From Ramlibacter agri (GTDB lineage Bacteria > Pseudomonadota > Gammaproteobacteria > Burkholderiales > Burkholderiaceae_C), in assembly GCF_012927085.1 (NCBI RefSeq), contig NZ_JABBFX010000001.1:2294001-2358000 (forward strand): DNA of 64,000 nucleotides, given 5' to 3'. Below, one piece after another: positions 54,161-63,312 of this stretch (position 1 is its first letter; each line of letters opens with the position of its first letter). Below the pieces are notes generated by a model that was not told where the DNA came from, ran no database searches, and saw only the letters and a program-made list of their open reading frames with translations. The position numbers and the translations under genes were made by a program.

Positions 54161-54940
54161 CTAGGCTTGGCTGGCCACCACAGTCCCCGAGAGGTCGCGG
54201 GCGCCGGCGCGCAGCTGCGCCTCCAGGTGCGCGCGATGCACGAGGAAGCGCGCTGTCGGCACGGCCAGCACCAGCGCCGCGCGCAGCTTGCCATCGGCCC
54301 CGAACACCGGCGCGGCCAGGGCGGAGCCGCCGTCGGCCATCTCGTCGATGGACACGGACACGCCCTCGGCGCGGATGCGCTCCAGGTTCTCGCGCAGGGC
54401 GGCCTTGGTCCGCAAGGTGCGCGCGGCATGGGCCTGCAGCTTCACGCCACGCAGGTACTGGTTCAGGAAGGCCGGTTCCGAATAGGCCAGCAACAGCTTG
54501 CCGACGCCGGTGGAATACAGCGGCCGCTGCTCGCCGACCTCCGGCGCGAAGCGCACTGCTTGCGGGCTGGGCCGGCGGTCCGTGTAGAGCGCGCACTGGC
54601 GGTCTTCGGTGAAGGTGCCCAGCAGCGCCGTCTCCTGCGTGCTGTCCCGCAAGGCCTGCAGCACGTCGGCCGCCAGGTCCTCGAAGCTGTTGGCGCTGCC
54701 GATGGCCGCCGCCAGCCGGAAGCTGGCGGAGCCCAGCTTGTAGCCATTGCCGAAGCGGCGCACGTAGCCCGCGGCCTCCAGGGCCCGCAGCAGGTGCATC
54801 AGGCTGGTCTTGGGCAACTCCAGCTGCGTGCTCAAGGTGGCCAGCGACACGGGGGCGCGCGCCTGGGCCAGCGCCTCGATGGCCTGCATGGCCCGGGTGG
54901 GTGCGCGGGGCGGTTCGCGTCCGGTCGATTCCGTTTCCAT
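54161..54940 (-). CDS. IclR-family transcriptional regulator
   Basis: 259 residues. HTH from ALAQARAPVSLATLSTQL to KTSLMHLLRALEAAGYVRRFG, then the IclR effector domain with YSTGVGKLLLAYSEPAFLNQYL and GVSVSIDEMADGGSALAAPVF. Divergent from the Bug-crotonase-fusion operon with an 84-base gap that contains AT-rich CGCTTTTCAAAACGC near 54956-54970. It probably controls both that operon and the permease downstream of itself. Confidence 0.9.
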   Translation of the reverse strand: METESTGREPPRAPTRAMQAIEALAQARAPVSLATLSTQLELPKTSLMHLLRALEAAGYVRRFGNGYKLGSASFRLAAAIGSANSFEDLAADVLQALRDSTQETALLGTFTEDRQCALYTDRRPSPQAVRFAPEVGEQRPLYSTGVGKLLLAYSEPAFLNQYLRGVKLQAHAARTLRTKAALRENLERIRAEGVSVSIDEMADGGSALAAPVFGADGKLRAALVLAVPTARFLVHRAHLEAQLRAGARDLSGTVVASQA

Positions 54941-55024
54941 ATGCGAATGCTATACGCTTTTCAAAACGCTTCCTAGAATTCCGCGCATCGGCCCGAGCTC
55001 GGGCCCGCAACGCAGGAGACACCC

Positions 55025-56008
55025 GTGAGAAAGATCATTCGCGCCCTGGCGGTGGCCACCGCCGCCCTGGGCCTGGCAGGCGCGGCGCTGGCGCAGGGCG
55101 GCTGGCCGGCCGGCAAGACCGTGAGGGTGATCGTGCCCTTCGGCGCCGGCACCGGCCTGGACGTCATGGCCCGAGGCTTCGCCGAGCGCCTGGCCGAGCA
55201 GCTGAAGACCGCGGTCGTCGTGGAGAACCGCGAAGGCGCGGGCGGCACGGTCGGCGCCCTGGCCGTGGCTCACGCGCCGGCGGACGGCTACACGCTGATG
55301 TTCACGGCGCACGCGCCCTTCGCCGTCGCGCCCTACCTGCAGTCCGGCGCGGGCTACGACCCGGTCAACGACTTTGCGCCGGTGGCCAAGGTCGCCCAGA
55401 TCCCCATGGTGCTGATCACGGGGGCGAACTCGCGCTTCCGCAGCCTGGCGGACGTGGCGGCCTATGCCAAGGCGAACCCGGGCAAGCTCGATTACGCGTC
55501 GTCCGGCATCGGCACGCCCAGCCACCTGCACATGGAGGTGATCAAGCGCGAGCTGGGCGTCGACATCGCCGCCGTTCCGTACAAGAGCACGGGGCAGGCG
55601 ATGACGGACGTGATCGGCGGGCAGTTGCCGCTGTACATGCCCTCTTTCCCCGCGGCGCTGCCGCAGATGAAGGCCGGGCAGGTGCGCGGGCTGGCGATCG
55701 GCTCGGCGAAGCGTTCGCCCGTCATGCCCGACATCCCCACGCTGGCGGAGCTGTTGAAGCAACCCAACCTGGAAGCGATCGTCTGGTACGGCTTCCTCGC
55801 GCCCAAGGGCACGCCGCCCGAGATCGTCGAACGCCTGCATGCCGAGATCGCCAAGGCCGAGGCCGGCCCGCGCATGAAGGAGCTGATGGACAAGGTAGGC
55901 GCAGAGGCCGCCCCGGCCGCGCCGCGCGAGTTCGCGCAGCAGATCCAGCGTGACGCCGAGGCCTCGCGCAAGCTGCTGGCGTCGCTGGGCGTGAAGGCGG
56001 AGAAGTGA
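55025..56008 (+). CDS. Bug/TctC-family periplasmic solute receptor
   Basis: 327 residues from a GTG with AGGAG upstream. Leader MRKIIRALAVATAALGLAGAALA, then GGWPAGKTVRVIVPFGAGTGLDV. NREGAGGTVGALAVAHAPAD and FLAPKGTPPEIVERL are family signatures. First gene of the operon with a crotonase and the ligase-CoA transferase fusion. It probably captures the acid that the fusion enzyme activates. Confidence 0.9.
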   Translation: MRKIIRALAVATAALGLAGAALAQGGWPAGKTVRVIVPFGAGTGLDVMARGFAERLAEQLKTAVVVENREGAGGTVGALAVAHAPADGYTLMFTAHAPFAVAPYLQSGAGYDPVNDFAPVAKVAQIPMVLITGANSRFRSLADVAAYAKANPGKLDYASSGIGTPSHLHMEVIKRELGVDIAAVPYKSTGQAMTDVIGGQLPLYMPSFPAALPQMKAGQVRGLAIGSAKRSPVMPDIPTLAELLKQPNLEAIVWYGFLAPKGTPPEIVERLHAEIAKAEAGPRMKELMDKVGAEAAPAAPREFAQQIQRDAEASRKLLASLGVKAEK

Positions 56009-56013
56009 GCGCC

Positions 56014-56871
56014 ATGGAACTCAAGGTCACCACCTATGGGGTCGATGCCGATGGCGTCGCCACCGTGCAGTTCAACCGCCCGGGCCGCGGCAATTCGTGG
56101 ACCGCGCGCATGAACGAGGAATTCCGCTTCCTCATGGCGCAGGCCGACGCCGACCCGCAGGTGCGCGTCATCGTCCTCACGGGCGGCGGCCGCCAGTTCT
56201 GCGTGGGCGCCGATTTCGGCGCGCTCGATTTCTATGCGGAAGGCGACAAGGACTACCTGGCCACGGTGCGCGGCGAACGCTTCGCGCAGCCCGGCTACGG
56301 CGTGCGCCCGGAGTTCGACCACGACCTGGTCTGGCAATGGGGCTTGCGCAAGCCGGTGCTCGCCGCGATCAACGGCGCCTGCGCCGGCATCGCCGTCGCC
56401 ATCGCCGGCTTCTGCGACCTGCGCTATGCAGTGGCAGGCGCCAAGTTCACCACGGTCGCTCCGCGCATCGGGCTGCCGGCGGAATACGGCATGGCCTGGT
56501 TGCTGCCGCGGCTGATGGGGGTGACGCATGCCATGGATGTCCTGCTGACCGGGCGCGTGTTCCTGGCGGAAGAAGCGCGCGCGATGGGTTTCCTGAACGC
56601 GGTGTTCGCGCAGGACGAGTTCGCGGCGCGTATCGCCGAGATCGCCCGCAACATCGCTCGCAACGGTTCGCCGCGCGCCATGGAGCGCACGAAGCGCCAG
56701 GTCTACGGCGAGCTGATGGCCGCCGACGTGGGCGCCTGCGTCGAGGATTCCAAGCGCCTGATCGGCGAGTTCATGCAGTCGCCGGATTTCCGCGAAGGCG
56801 TGGCGGCGCAGCGGGAGCAGCGGCTACCGCGCTTTGCCGCACTGGCAGGCGGCCGGGAGGCTGGGCAATGA
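56014..56871 (+). CDS. Enoyl-CoA hydratase/isomerase (crotonase) family
   Basis: 285 residues from the ATG at 56014; a GTG three codons upstream overlaps the Bug stop and sits too close to the GGAG. The oxyanion-hole segment RQFCVGADFGAL and GACAGIAVAIAGFCDLRYA are conserved. The Glu in GLPAEYGMAWLLPRLMG matches a catalytic Glu of hydratases. It hydrates or isomerises an enoyl-CoA. With the following ligase-CoA transferase it mirrors the CaiD, CaiC and CaiB functions of carnitine/crotonobetaine metabolism. Its stop overlaps the next start (ATGA). Confidence 0.85.
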   Translation: MELKVTTYGVDADGVATVQFNRPGRGNSWTARMNEEFRFLMAQADADPQVRVIVLTGGGRQFCVGADFGALDFYAEGDKDYLATVRGERFAQPGYGVRPEFDHDLVWQWGLRKPVLAAINGACAGIAVAIAGFCDLRYAVAGAKFTTVAPRIGLPAEYGMAWLLPRLMGVTHAMDVLLTGRVFLAEEARAMGFLNAVFAQDEFAARIAEIARNIARNGSPRAMERTKRQVYGELMAADVGACVEDSKRLIGEFMQSPDFREGVAAQREQRLPRFAALAGGREAGQ

Positions 56872-59582
56872 GCGCGCGCTGGTCGCGCGAGGTGGTCGAC
56901 GGCGTGGTGAACGGCCATCCCTGCCGCGTGTATGCGCAACGTCCGCGCTCGCTGGGCGAGCTGCTGCTGGACGCGCAGCGCTGGGCCGCGCGGCCTTTCC
57001 TCGTGCAGGGGGAGCGCCGCCTGAGCGGAGACGACCACGCCCGGGCGGTCGCGCGTGTCGCCGATGTGTTGCGCAGGCGGGGCATCCGGCCCGGCGATCG
57101 CGTCATGCTGCTGGGCTACAACCAGGTCGAGTGGCTGGTGGCCTTCTGGGCCCTGCAATGCTGCGGGGCGACCGCGGTCCTCGGCAACGCTTGGTGGAGC
57201 GATGAGGAGACCGCGCATGCGCTCGCGCAGTCCGCGCCGGTGCTGGTGATCACCGACCGCGGTGCCGAGCGCGCGCTGCCCGCGGGCCTCGCCAGGCTTG
57301 CTTTCGCCGAATTGCGGCCGCTGGTGGAAGCCGGCGAGTCCCTGCCGCTGCAGGTCGATCCGGTGGACGAGGATGCGCCCGCCCTGGTCGTCTTCAGCTC
57401 CGGCACCACCGGCCAGGCCAAGGGCGTGCTGATGTCGCACCGCGGCGTGATCGCCAACATCCAGAACCTGCTGGCGCTGCAGGGGCGGCTGCCTTCGGAG
57501 CTGTCGCCCGGGCATCCGGGCACGGTCAGCCTGATGACGATGCCGCTGTTCCACCTGGCCGGCGTGCAGATCTCCTTCATGACCCTGCTTTCGGGCGGCA
57601 AGCTGGTGGTCACCGAAGGCCGCTTCGAGCCCGTGCAGGTGCTGCGCCTCATCGAAGCGGAGCAGGTGCGCGCCTGGGGCGCGGTGCCGACGATGGTGGC
57701 GCGGGTGATCCGGCACGAGGACTTCGGCCGCTACGACACCGGCAGCCTTTCCAGCATTCCCATGGGGGGCGCCGCGATTCCGCACGAACTGCGCGCGGAG
57801 ATCGCGGCCGCTTTCCCGAAGACTGCGAAGCGCGTCGGCAGCATGTACGGCCTGACCGAAGCCGGCGGCGTGCTGGCCGCGGGCTCGGGCGCGGACCTCG
57901 AGGGCCGGCCCAACTGCGTGGGCAGGCCGCTGGCCTCGGTGGAGGTGCGCATCCGCGGCGCCAACGCGGAAGGCGTGGGCGAGATCATTGCCCGCACGCC
58001 GACCGCCACGCTCGGCTACCTGGGCGAGTCGGAGACTGTGTGCGACGCGGAAGGCTGGATCGCCTCCGGCGACCTGGGCCGCTTCGACGGCGAAGGTTTC
58101 CTCTACGTCGTCGGCCGCAGCAAGGACACCATCATCCGCGGCGGCGAGAACATCGCCAGCCAGCACGTGGAGCGCTGCCTGCGTACGCATCCCGCGGTGC
58201 TGGAGGCGGCCGTCGTGCCGCTGCCGCATGCGGACCTCGGCGAAGAGGTGGGCGCAGCGATCGTGCTGCGCGAGGGCGCGGCCGCAACCGTGCAGGAGCT
58301 CACCGAACATGCACGGAAGCACCTGGCGCGCTTCGAGGTGCCCACGCGCTGGTGGCTGCGGCGCGATGCGCTGCCCACCAATGCGAGCGGCAAGGTGGTC
58401 AAGCGCGAGCTCGTCGCGAACTGGCCGGCGGAGCCGGCGCGCGGCGTCCTCCACGGCATCCGCGTGCTGGACCTGACGCAGATGGTGGCCGGGCCGCTTT
58501 GCACGATGATGCTGGGCGACCTGGGGGCGGAAGTGCTCAAGGTGGAACCGCCCGAGGGCGACTCCAGCCGGCAGATCGGCCGGAACCGGCCTTCCGGCGA
58601 GAGCGACTACTTCCTCAGCGTCAACCGCAACAAGCGCAGCGTCGTGCTGGACCTGAAGAAGGAGCAGGGCCGCGCCACCTTGCAGGCGCTGGCCGCGCAC
58701 AGCGACGTGCTAGTGGAGAACTTCCGGCCCGGCACCATGGAGCGGCTCGGCATCGGCTACGAAGCCTTGCACGCCGCGAACCCGGGGCTGGTCTACTGCG
58801 CGCTCAGCGGCTTCGGCCAGGACGGCCCCTACCGCGACCGGCCGGCGCTGGACCCGGTGATCCAGGCGATGTCGGGCGTGATGCAGCTGACCGGCACGCC
58901 GGCCAGCGGCCCGCTGAAGACCGGCATGCTCATCTCGGATTTCGTCCCGCCGCTGTTCGGCGCCATCGGCATCCTGGGCGCGCTCTATGCGCGCCGCGAC
59001 AGCGGGCAAGGCCAGCGCGTGGACGTGTCGATGCTCGACGCGACGGTGTTCTCGATGGTGCCGCGCGAAGGCTACTTCTTCTCCACCGGCAAGACGCCGG
59101 AACGCCTGGGCAACGCGCACTACCAGCTCTCGCCCTGGAACACCTATGCCACGGCCGACGGCCGCCACGTGATGGTGGTGGCCCACACGGAGAAGTTCTG
59201 GCGCGCGCTGGCGCAGGCCACGGGCTGCGAGGACATGCTGGCGGATGAGCGCTTCGCCAGCAACGGCGAGCGCATGCGGCATCGCGACGTGCTGGATCAA
59301 AGGTTGGCCGCGGCTTTCGCGGGCGCGCCGCTCGCCGCCTGGAGCGAGCGCCTGGAAGCAGCGGGTGTGCTGTTCGCGCCGGTGCGCGATTTCGAGGAAG
59401 TGTTCGCCGATCCGGTGGTGCAGCAGATGGTCGAACGCGTGGCGCATCCGACCGCGGGCAGCGTGGAAGTGCTGCGCAACCCGATCCGGCTGTCGGCCAA
59501 CCCGGCCAGCATCCGCCGGGCGCCGCCCCTGCTGGGCGAGCACACGGCCGAAGTGAAAGCTTCGCTCGCCGCCGGAGCGTAG
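56868..59582 (+). CDS. Fusion of AMP-forming acyl-CoA ligase and family III CoA transferase (CaiC-CaiB-like)
   Basis: 904 residues in one continuous frame. Residues about 1-515 are an ANL ligase: P-loop FSSGTTGQAKG near 175-185, SMYGLTE, SGDLGRFDG, and Lys509 in NASGKVVKREL. Residues about 527-904 are a complete CaiB/BaiF CoA transferase: GIRVLDLTQMVAGPLC at about 530, GADLGAEVLKVEPPEG-type segment next, and Asp691 in LISDFVPP as the likely catalytic Asp. The linker is only about 15 residues and the transferase has no start codon of its own. The ligase would prime CoA-ester formation and the transferase recycle CoA. Natural fusions of these two families are unusual. Confidence 0.85.
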   Translation: MSARWSREVVDGVVNGHPCRVYAQRPRSLGELLLDAQRWAARPFLVQGERRLSGDDHARAVARVADVLRRRGIRPGDRVMLLGYNQVEWLVAFWALQCCGATAVLGNAWWSDEETAHALAQSAPVLVITDRGAERALPAGLARLAFAELRPLVEAGESLPLQVDPVDEDAPALVVFSSGTTGQAKGVLMSHRGVIANIQNLLALQGRLPSELSPGHPGTVSLMTMPLFHLAGVQISFMTLLSGGKLVVTEGRFEPVQVLRLIEAEQVRAWGAVPTMVARVIRHEDFGRYDTGSLSSIPMGGAAIPHELRAEIAAAFPKTAKRVGSMYGLTEAGGVLAAGSGADLEGRPNCVGRPLASVEVRIRGANAEGVGEIIARTPTATLGYLGESETVCDAEGWIASGDLGRFDGEGFLYVVGRSKDTIIRGGENIASQHVERCLRTHPAVLEAAVVPLPHADLGEEVGAAIVLREGAAATVQELTEHARKHLARFEVPTRWWLRRDALPTNASGKVVKRELVANWPAEPARGVLHGIRVLDLTQMVAGPLCTMMLGDLGAEVLKVEPPEGDSSRQIGRNRPSGESDYFLSVNRNKRSVVLDLKKEQGRATLQALAAHSDVLVENFRPGTMERLGIGYEALHAANPGLVYCALSGFGQDGPYRDRPALDPVIQAMSGVMQLTGTPASGPLKTGMLISDFVPPLFGAIGILGALYARRDSGQGQRVDVSMLDATVFSMVPREGYFFSTGKTPERLGNAHYQLSPWNTYATADGRHVMVVAHTEKFWRALAQATGCEDMLADERFASNGERMRHRDVLDQRLAAAFAGAPLAAWSERLEAAGVLFAPVRDFEEVFADPVVQQMVERVAHPTAGSVEVLRNPIRLSANPASIRRAPPLLGEHTAEVKASLAAGA

Positions 59583-59588
59583 CGCGTC

Positions 59589-60803
59589 TTACTGGAGCGC
59601 TTGCACGGGCCGCGCGGCTTCGCGCCGCTGGTCCTGCAGCGCCAGCCAGTAGATGCCCATGCCCGCCACGCCCAGCAGCGCGCCGACCCAGCCGGTCGAA
59701 GTCCAGCCCAGGCCCGCATCGATGGCGACGCCACCCAGCCAGGCGCCGAGCGCATTGGCGCAGTTGAAGGCCGAGTGGTTCAGCGCGGCGGCGAGCGTCT
59801 GCGCTTCGCCGGCCACGTCCATCAGCCGGATCTGCAGCGCCGGCCCGATGGCGACGATGGTGCCGATCAGGAAGGTCGCGATCGAGGCGGTGATCCAGTG
59901 GTGCGCGGCCAGCGTGAAGCCGCCCAGCACGATCATGGCCCACACCAGCACCTTGCCGATGGTGGGCATCAGCGCCTTGTCCGCGAGACGCGAGCCGACC
60001 AGGTTGCCGCTGACCATGCCCAGGCCGAACAGCGCCAGCACGAAGGGCACGCCAGACAAGGGCACGCCCGCCACTTCCGTCAGCGTCGGCTTGATGTAGC
60101 TGAAGACCGAGAACATGCCGCCGAAGCCGATGGCGGCAATGCCCAGCGTCAGCCAGACCTGCCGGTTGCGCAGGGCTTGCAGTTCGCGCAGCGGACTGGC
60201 GCCGGCCGGCGCGTCCATGTGCGGCACCCAGCGGTGCACCGCAACCATGGCCGCCACCGCGATCAGGCCGACGAACACGAAAGCCGCACGCCAGCCGAAG
60301 ACCTGGCCCAGCGTGGCTGCGATCGGCACGCCAACGAGCGTCGCGCCGGTCAGGCCCAGCATCACCAGGCCGACGGCACGGGCGCGGCGCCCAGGCGGCG
60401 CCAGCGCTGCCGCCACCAGTGCCGCGACGCCGAAATAGGTGCCGTGCGGCAGCCCGGTGAAGAAGCGCAGCAGGTTCAGCGTGAGATAGCCGGGCGCCAT
60501 CGCGGAGGCGAAGTTGCCCAGCGCATAGATGCCCATCAAGGTGATCAGCAGTGCCCGCCGCGGCCAGCCCGCGCACAGCACGGCCAGTGCGGGCGCGCCC
60601 AGCACCACGCCCAGCGCATAGGCGCTGATCACGTGGCCGGCCTGCGGGATGGTGGCGCCGATGTCGCGCGCCACCTCGGGCAGCAGGCCCATGATCACGA
60701 ACTCGCCCGTGCCGATGGAGAAGCCGCCGATGGCGAGCGCCAGCACGGCGCGGAAGAAGGCGCCTTCGGAGGCGAAGGGACGGAGTTCCTGGGTCTCGGG
60801 CAT
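59589..60803 (-). CDS. MFS transporter (DHA1/AraJ-like exporter)
   Basis: 404 residues, twelve membrane spans. GGFSIGTGEFVIMGLLPEVA is the first-helix signature of the AraJ/YdhP group. GLPHGTYFGVAALVAA and GATLVGVPIAATLGQVFGWR (motif C region) follow. Members export sugars or drugs by proton antiport. It is convergent with the fusion gene (6-base gap). It may extrude a pathway by-product or be independent. Confidence 0.88.
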   Translation of the reverse strand: MPETQELRPFASEGAFFRAVLALAIGGFSIGTGEFVIMGLLPEVARDIGATIPQAGHVISAYALGVVLGAPALAVLCAGWPRRALLITLMGIYALGNFASAMAPGYLTLNLLRFFTGLPHGTYFGVAALVAAALAPPGRRARAVGLVMLGLTGATLVGVPIAATLGQVFGWRAAFVFVGLIAVAAMVAVHRWVPHMDAPAGASPLRELQALRNRQVWLTLGIAAIGFGGMFSVFSYIKPTLTEVAGVPLSGVPFVLALFGLGMVSGNLVGSRLADKALMPTIGKVLVWAMIVLGGFTLAAHHWITASIATFLIGTIVAIGPALQIRLMDVAGEAQTLAAALNHSAFNCANALGAWLGGVAIDAGLGWTSTGWVGALLGVAGMGIYWLALQDQRREAARPVQALQ

Positions 60804-60924
60804 GGAGGCGGGGGAGAAAAAGACGGGCTAGGGAAAACCCGAGGTTGTGCACCTTAACATGGCAGGGGGAACCCACGCAGGGGGCGGAGATTTCGGGCCG
60901 TGCGCAGTGATCGAAAATGCCGGA

Positions 60925-61143
60925 ATGACGGAGCCCCTGCAACGCCTGGTCGAAGTGGAAATGCCCTATGGCAAGTACAAGGGCCGGCTCATCGCCGACC
61001 TGCCGGGCAACTACCTGAACTGGTTCGCGCGCGAAGGCTTCCCGCCGGGCGAGCTGGGGCGGCTGCTGGCGCTGATGCACGAGATCGACCACAACGGCCT
61101 GAAGGACCTGCTGGCGCCGCTGCGGAAAAGGCCGCATGGCTGA
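60925..61143 (+). CDS. DUF3820-family small protein
   Basis: 72 residues from the ATG at 60925; the frame opens earlier at a GTG without support. VEMPYGKYKGRLIADLPGNYLNWFAREGFPPGELG is the DUF3820 core, and NGLKDLLAPLRK closes it. The domain is found alone in many proteobacteria and is sometimes annotated as a quorum-sensing-regulated virulence factor. No reaction is known. Confidence 0.8.
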   Translation: MTEPLQRLVEVEMPYGKYKGRLIADLPGNYLNWFAREGFPPGELGRLLALMHEIDHNGLKDLLAPLRKRPHG

Positions 61144-61215
61144 TCCTTTGTCGTCGTCTTCCGACAGCAAATGACAAGTTGGGCTGGCGGCCCGGTGCCG
61201 TGTGTGCGCTGCACC

Positions 61216-61689
61216 ATGGAGCTCATGCAGCATCGGAAAAGGAATCGTCGCTGGCTGGGCTGGGGCCTGGCCCTGAGCCTGGCCCTGACGGGAGGCGCTT
61301 TTGCCACGGGCGCCGGCGTCGGCGTGGGCAAGGACGCGCTGAAGGCCGCGCAGCGGCGCATCGTCGCCGAGCGGGAAGCGAAGGAAGACAAGGCCGCGGC
61401 CGACTACGACGTGGCCAAGGCGCGCTGCAAGGACGCCAGGAGCGACACCGCGCGCACCGCCTGCCTGGAACACGCCAAGGTCCAGCGGGACGCCGCGGTG
61501 CGGCAGGCGAAGATCGAGCGGGTGGAAAGCAGCAAGGAGCTGAAAGTCCGCGTGCAGGAGGCGAAGAAGCCCAAGGCGCCGGAAACGCCGGCGGCGCGCT
61601 TCGCCGCCGAAAAGGCCCGCTGCGAGTTGCTGGGCCTGGAGCGCGACAACTGCCTGGCTGACGCCAGGAAGCGCTTCAACAAGGCCTGA
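61216..61689 (+). CDS. Hypothetical secreted Lys/Ala-rich protein
   Basis: About 157 residues from the ATG at 61216 (61225 also possible). The N-terminal hydrophobic leader WLGWGLALSLALTGGAFA precedes a charged helical region rich in Ala, Lys and Arg with four Cys residues (ARCKDAR, TACLEHAK, ARCELL, DNCLADARKRF), spaced like helical-hairpin disulphide proteins. I do not recognise a named family. Confidence 0.65.
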   Translation: MELMQHRKRNRRWLGWGLALSLALTGGAFATGAGVGVGKDALKAAQRRIVAEREAKEDKAAADYDVAKARCKDARSDTARTACLEHAKVQRDAAVRQAKIERVESSKELKVRVQEAKKPKAPETPAARFAAEKARCELLGLERDNCLADARKRFNKA

Positions 61690-61690
61690 T

Positions 61691-62116
61691 TCAACGCTGG
61701 CGCAGCAGGCGGCACACGCGTGCCGCGCCGCCTTCCACTTGTGAGGCGAGGCTGACGCGCGCGTAGCGGAAGGCGTCGAGCACGGCCAGCATGTCTTCGC
61801 CTACGGCCGCATCCACGCCGCGCAAGGTCGCCATCTGCAAGGGCTCGCCCTCGGTGACGGCGGCGACGAAGGCGACGATGTCGGCCGCCTGCGGCGCGCC
61901 GGCTTCCTCCGCGATGCGCAGCAGCCGGTCGAAGGCCGCGAGCCCGCGCTCGGTGGCCAGGTGGGAGGCCATTTCTTCGGAGAGCAGGCGCGCGCGTTCG
62001 AGCAGCGTGCCTTCGTGGTCGATGCGCAGCCGGTCGCCCCGGCCGACGACGAGGCGCACGTGGTTGATGTGCTCCAGGCTGGCGTGGTGGCGCCTTTCGC
62101 GTTCCGCTTGGGTCAT
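61691..62116 (-). CDS. Hypothetical cytoplasmic protein
   Basis: 141 residues from the ATG at 62116. No signal or membrane segment. Helical throughout, with HINHVRLVVGRGDRLRID near the N-terminus and a long helix ERARLLSEEMASHLATERGLAAFDRLL. It ends one base after the convergent secreted-protein gene. Family not recognised. Confidence 0.6.
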   Translation of the reverse strand: MTQAERERRHHASLEHINHVRLVVGRGDRLRIDHEGTLLERARLLSEEMASHLATERGLAAFDRLLRIAEEAGAPQAADIVAFVAAVTEGEPLQMATLRGVDAAVGEDMLAVLDAFRYARVSLASQVEGGAARVCRLLRQR

Positions 62117-62234
62117 CGCAACCCCCTTGCTGCCACGGGCAAACGCCGCGATGGCTGCCGTTCTTGTACAGCAGCGCAGGCGCGGCGTTAAGGGGGTGGC
62201 CCCTGGCTCATGTCGGGAGTTGCGGCAGGACGCG

Positions 62235-62258
62235 GGCGCCCGCAGTCGTGCGGGCGCC
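62235..62258 (-). terminator. GC-rich hairpin downstream of the DUF4148 gene
   Basis: GGCGCCCGCA-GTCG-TGCGGGCGCC is a perfect ten-pair stem with a four-base loop, 9 bases after the stop of the minus-strand gene. No T-run follows, but the stem is strong enough for termination or mRNA protection. Confidence 0.65.
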
Positions 62259-62267
62259 ACACTCCGC

Positions 62268-62618
62268 TTACTTCGCAGCGAGGTTGGTGCTCGCCTGGCG
62301 GCCCGGCACGCGATGCTGCGCCAGGTATTGCGAGCCGCTGTCCTCGCCCGTCAGCGCCTTGACTTCACCGCGCGACGCCAGGTAATCGGCGGTCACGTCG
62401 GAGCGGGTCTTCTCGCTCTGGAACTTGGCCAGCGGGTTGTACGAGGTGGACCAGGGGTTCACGCCCGTCTTCTTGTACGCGGACAGGTCGGCGTTGACAT
62501 CGGCGCGCGACTTGGTGGACACGAACGGGTCGTTCGGGATCAGGGGCGACTCGGCGAACGCCGCACCGGCGAAAGCGGAGGCGAGGACGAGGGTGCTGAC
62601 AGCGATCTTGGCATTCAT
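62268..62618 (-). CDS. DUF4148-family secreted protein
   Basis: 116 residues from the ATG at 62618, with AAGGAA upstream. Signal peptide AKIAVSTLVLASAFAGAAFA, then a short, polar mature part containing two related segments, TKSRADVNADLSAYKKTGVNPW and TRSDVTADYLASRGEVKAL, the DUF4148 repeat. The family is largely confined to Burkholderiales and its function is unknown. It is divergent from the cytochrome b561 gene. Confidence 0.82.
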   Translation of the reverse strand: MNAKIAVSTLVLASAFAGAAFAESPLIPNDPFVSTKSRADVNADLSAYKKTGVNPWSTSYNPLAKFQSEKTRSDVTADYLASRGEVKALTGEDSGSQYLAQHRVPGRQASTNLAAK

Positions 62619-62718
62619 GACGGTTTCCTTTTTGGGTCTATCGGGCGGCGTTTCGTCGTCCGTGGATGTAATGTAGAAAGCCGTCTTTAGCTGGCCCTTA
62701 GCGCTCACTTAGTTGGGA

Positions 62719-63306
62719 ATGAGGGCCGCGCGTATCATCGTTTGCGTGGAAGCCCTGACCTCCCTGCGGAATAGCGAATCGCGCTATGGCGTGCTGCCGA
62801 TGCTGCTGCACTGGGGCATGGCGCTGTTGATCATCGGCCTGGCCGCGCTCGGCCTGTACATGGTGTCGCTGCCCGATGCCGGCTACGACCGCGAGAAGAT
62901 CACCTTGATCGTCGTGCACAAGGCCTTCGGCATGCTGGCGCTTGCGCTGGTGGCGCTGCGGCTGGCGTGGCGGCTGGTCGACATGTTGCCGCGTGGCGTG
63001 GAGGGTGCGCCGATCTGGCAGCAAGTCGCCGCGCACGTGATGCACCTGCTGCTGTATGCGCTGATGCTCGCGGTGCCGCTGACCGGATGGATCATGTCCT
63101 CGATGGGCGGCTATCCGCTGTCCTTCTTCGGCTGGTTCGAGGTGCCGGACGTCGTGGCGGAGAACGAGGCGTTGTTTCCGTTTTTCATCGAGCTGCATGC
63201 GTGGCTGGCGTGGACGCTCGTAGCGCTGGTTGCCGTGCATGTGGTGGCCGCCTTGCGGCATCACTTCGTGATCAGGGATGCGAGCCTGCGCCGCATGTTG
63301 CCGTGA
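62719..63306 (+). CDS. Cytochrome b561 family protein
   Basis: About 195 residues from the ATG at 62719; a GTG at 62746 would give the shorter N-terminus typical of the family, and neither start has a clear ribosome site. Four membrane spans with heme-ligand His residues: LPMLLHWGMALLII, IVVHKAFGMLAL, AHVMHLLLYALML and HVVAALRHHF. RYGVLPMLLHW is the family opening. These diheme proteins pass electrons between quinone and periplasmic or oxidant partners. Confidence 0.88.
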   Translation: MRAARIIVCVEALTSLRNSESRYGVLPMLLHWGMALLIIGLAALGLYMVSLPDAGYDREKITLIVVHKAFGMLALALVALRLAWRLVDMLPRGVEGAPIWQQVAAHVMHLLLYALMLAVPLTGWIMSSMGGYPLSFFGWFEVPDVVAENEALFPFFIELHAWLAWTLVALVAVHVVAALRHHFVIRDASLRRMLP

Positions 63307-63312
63307 CCGCAA

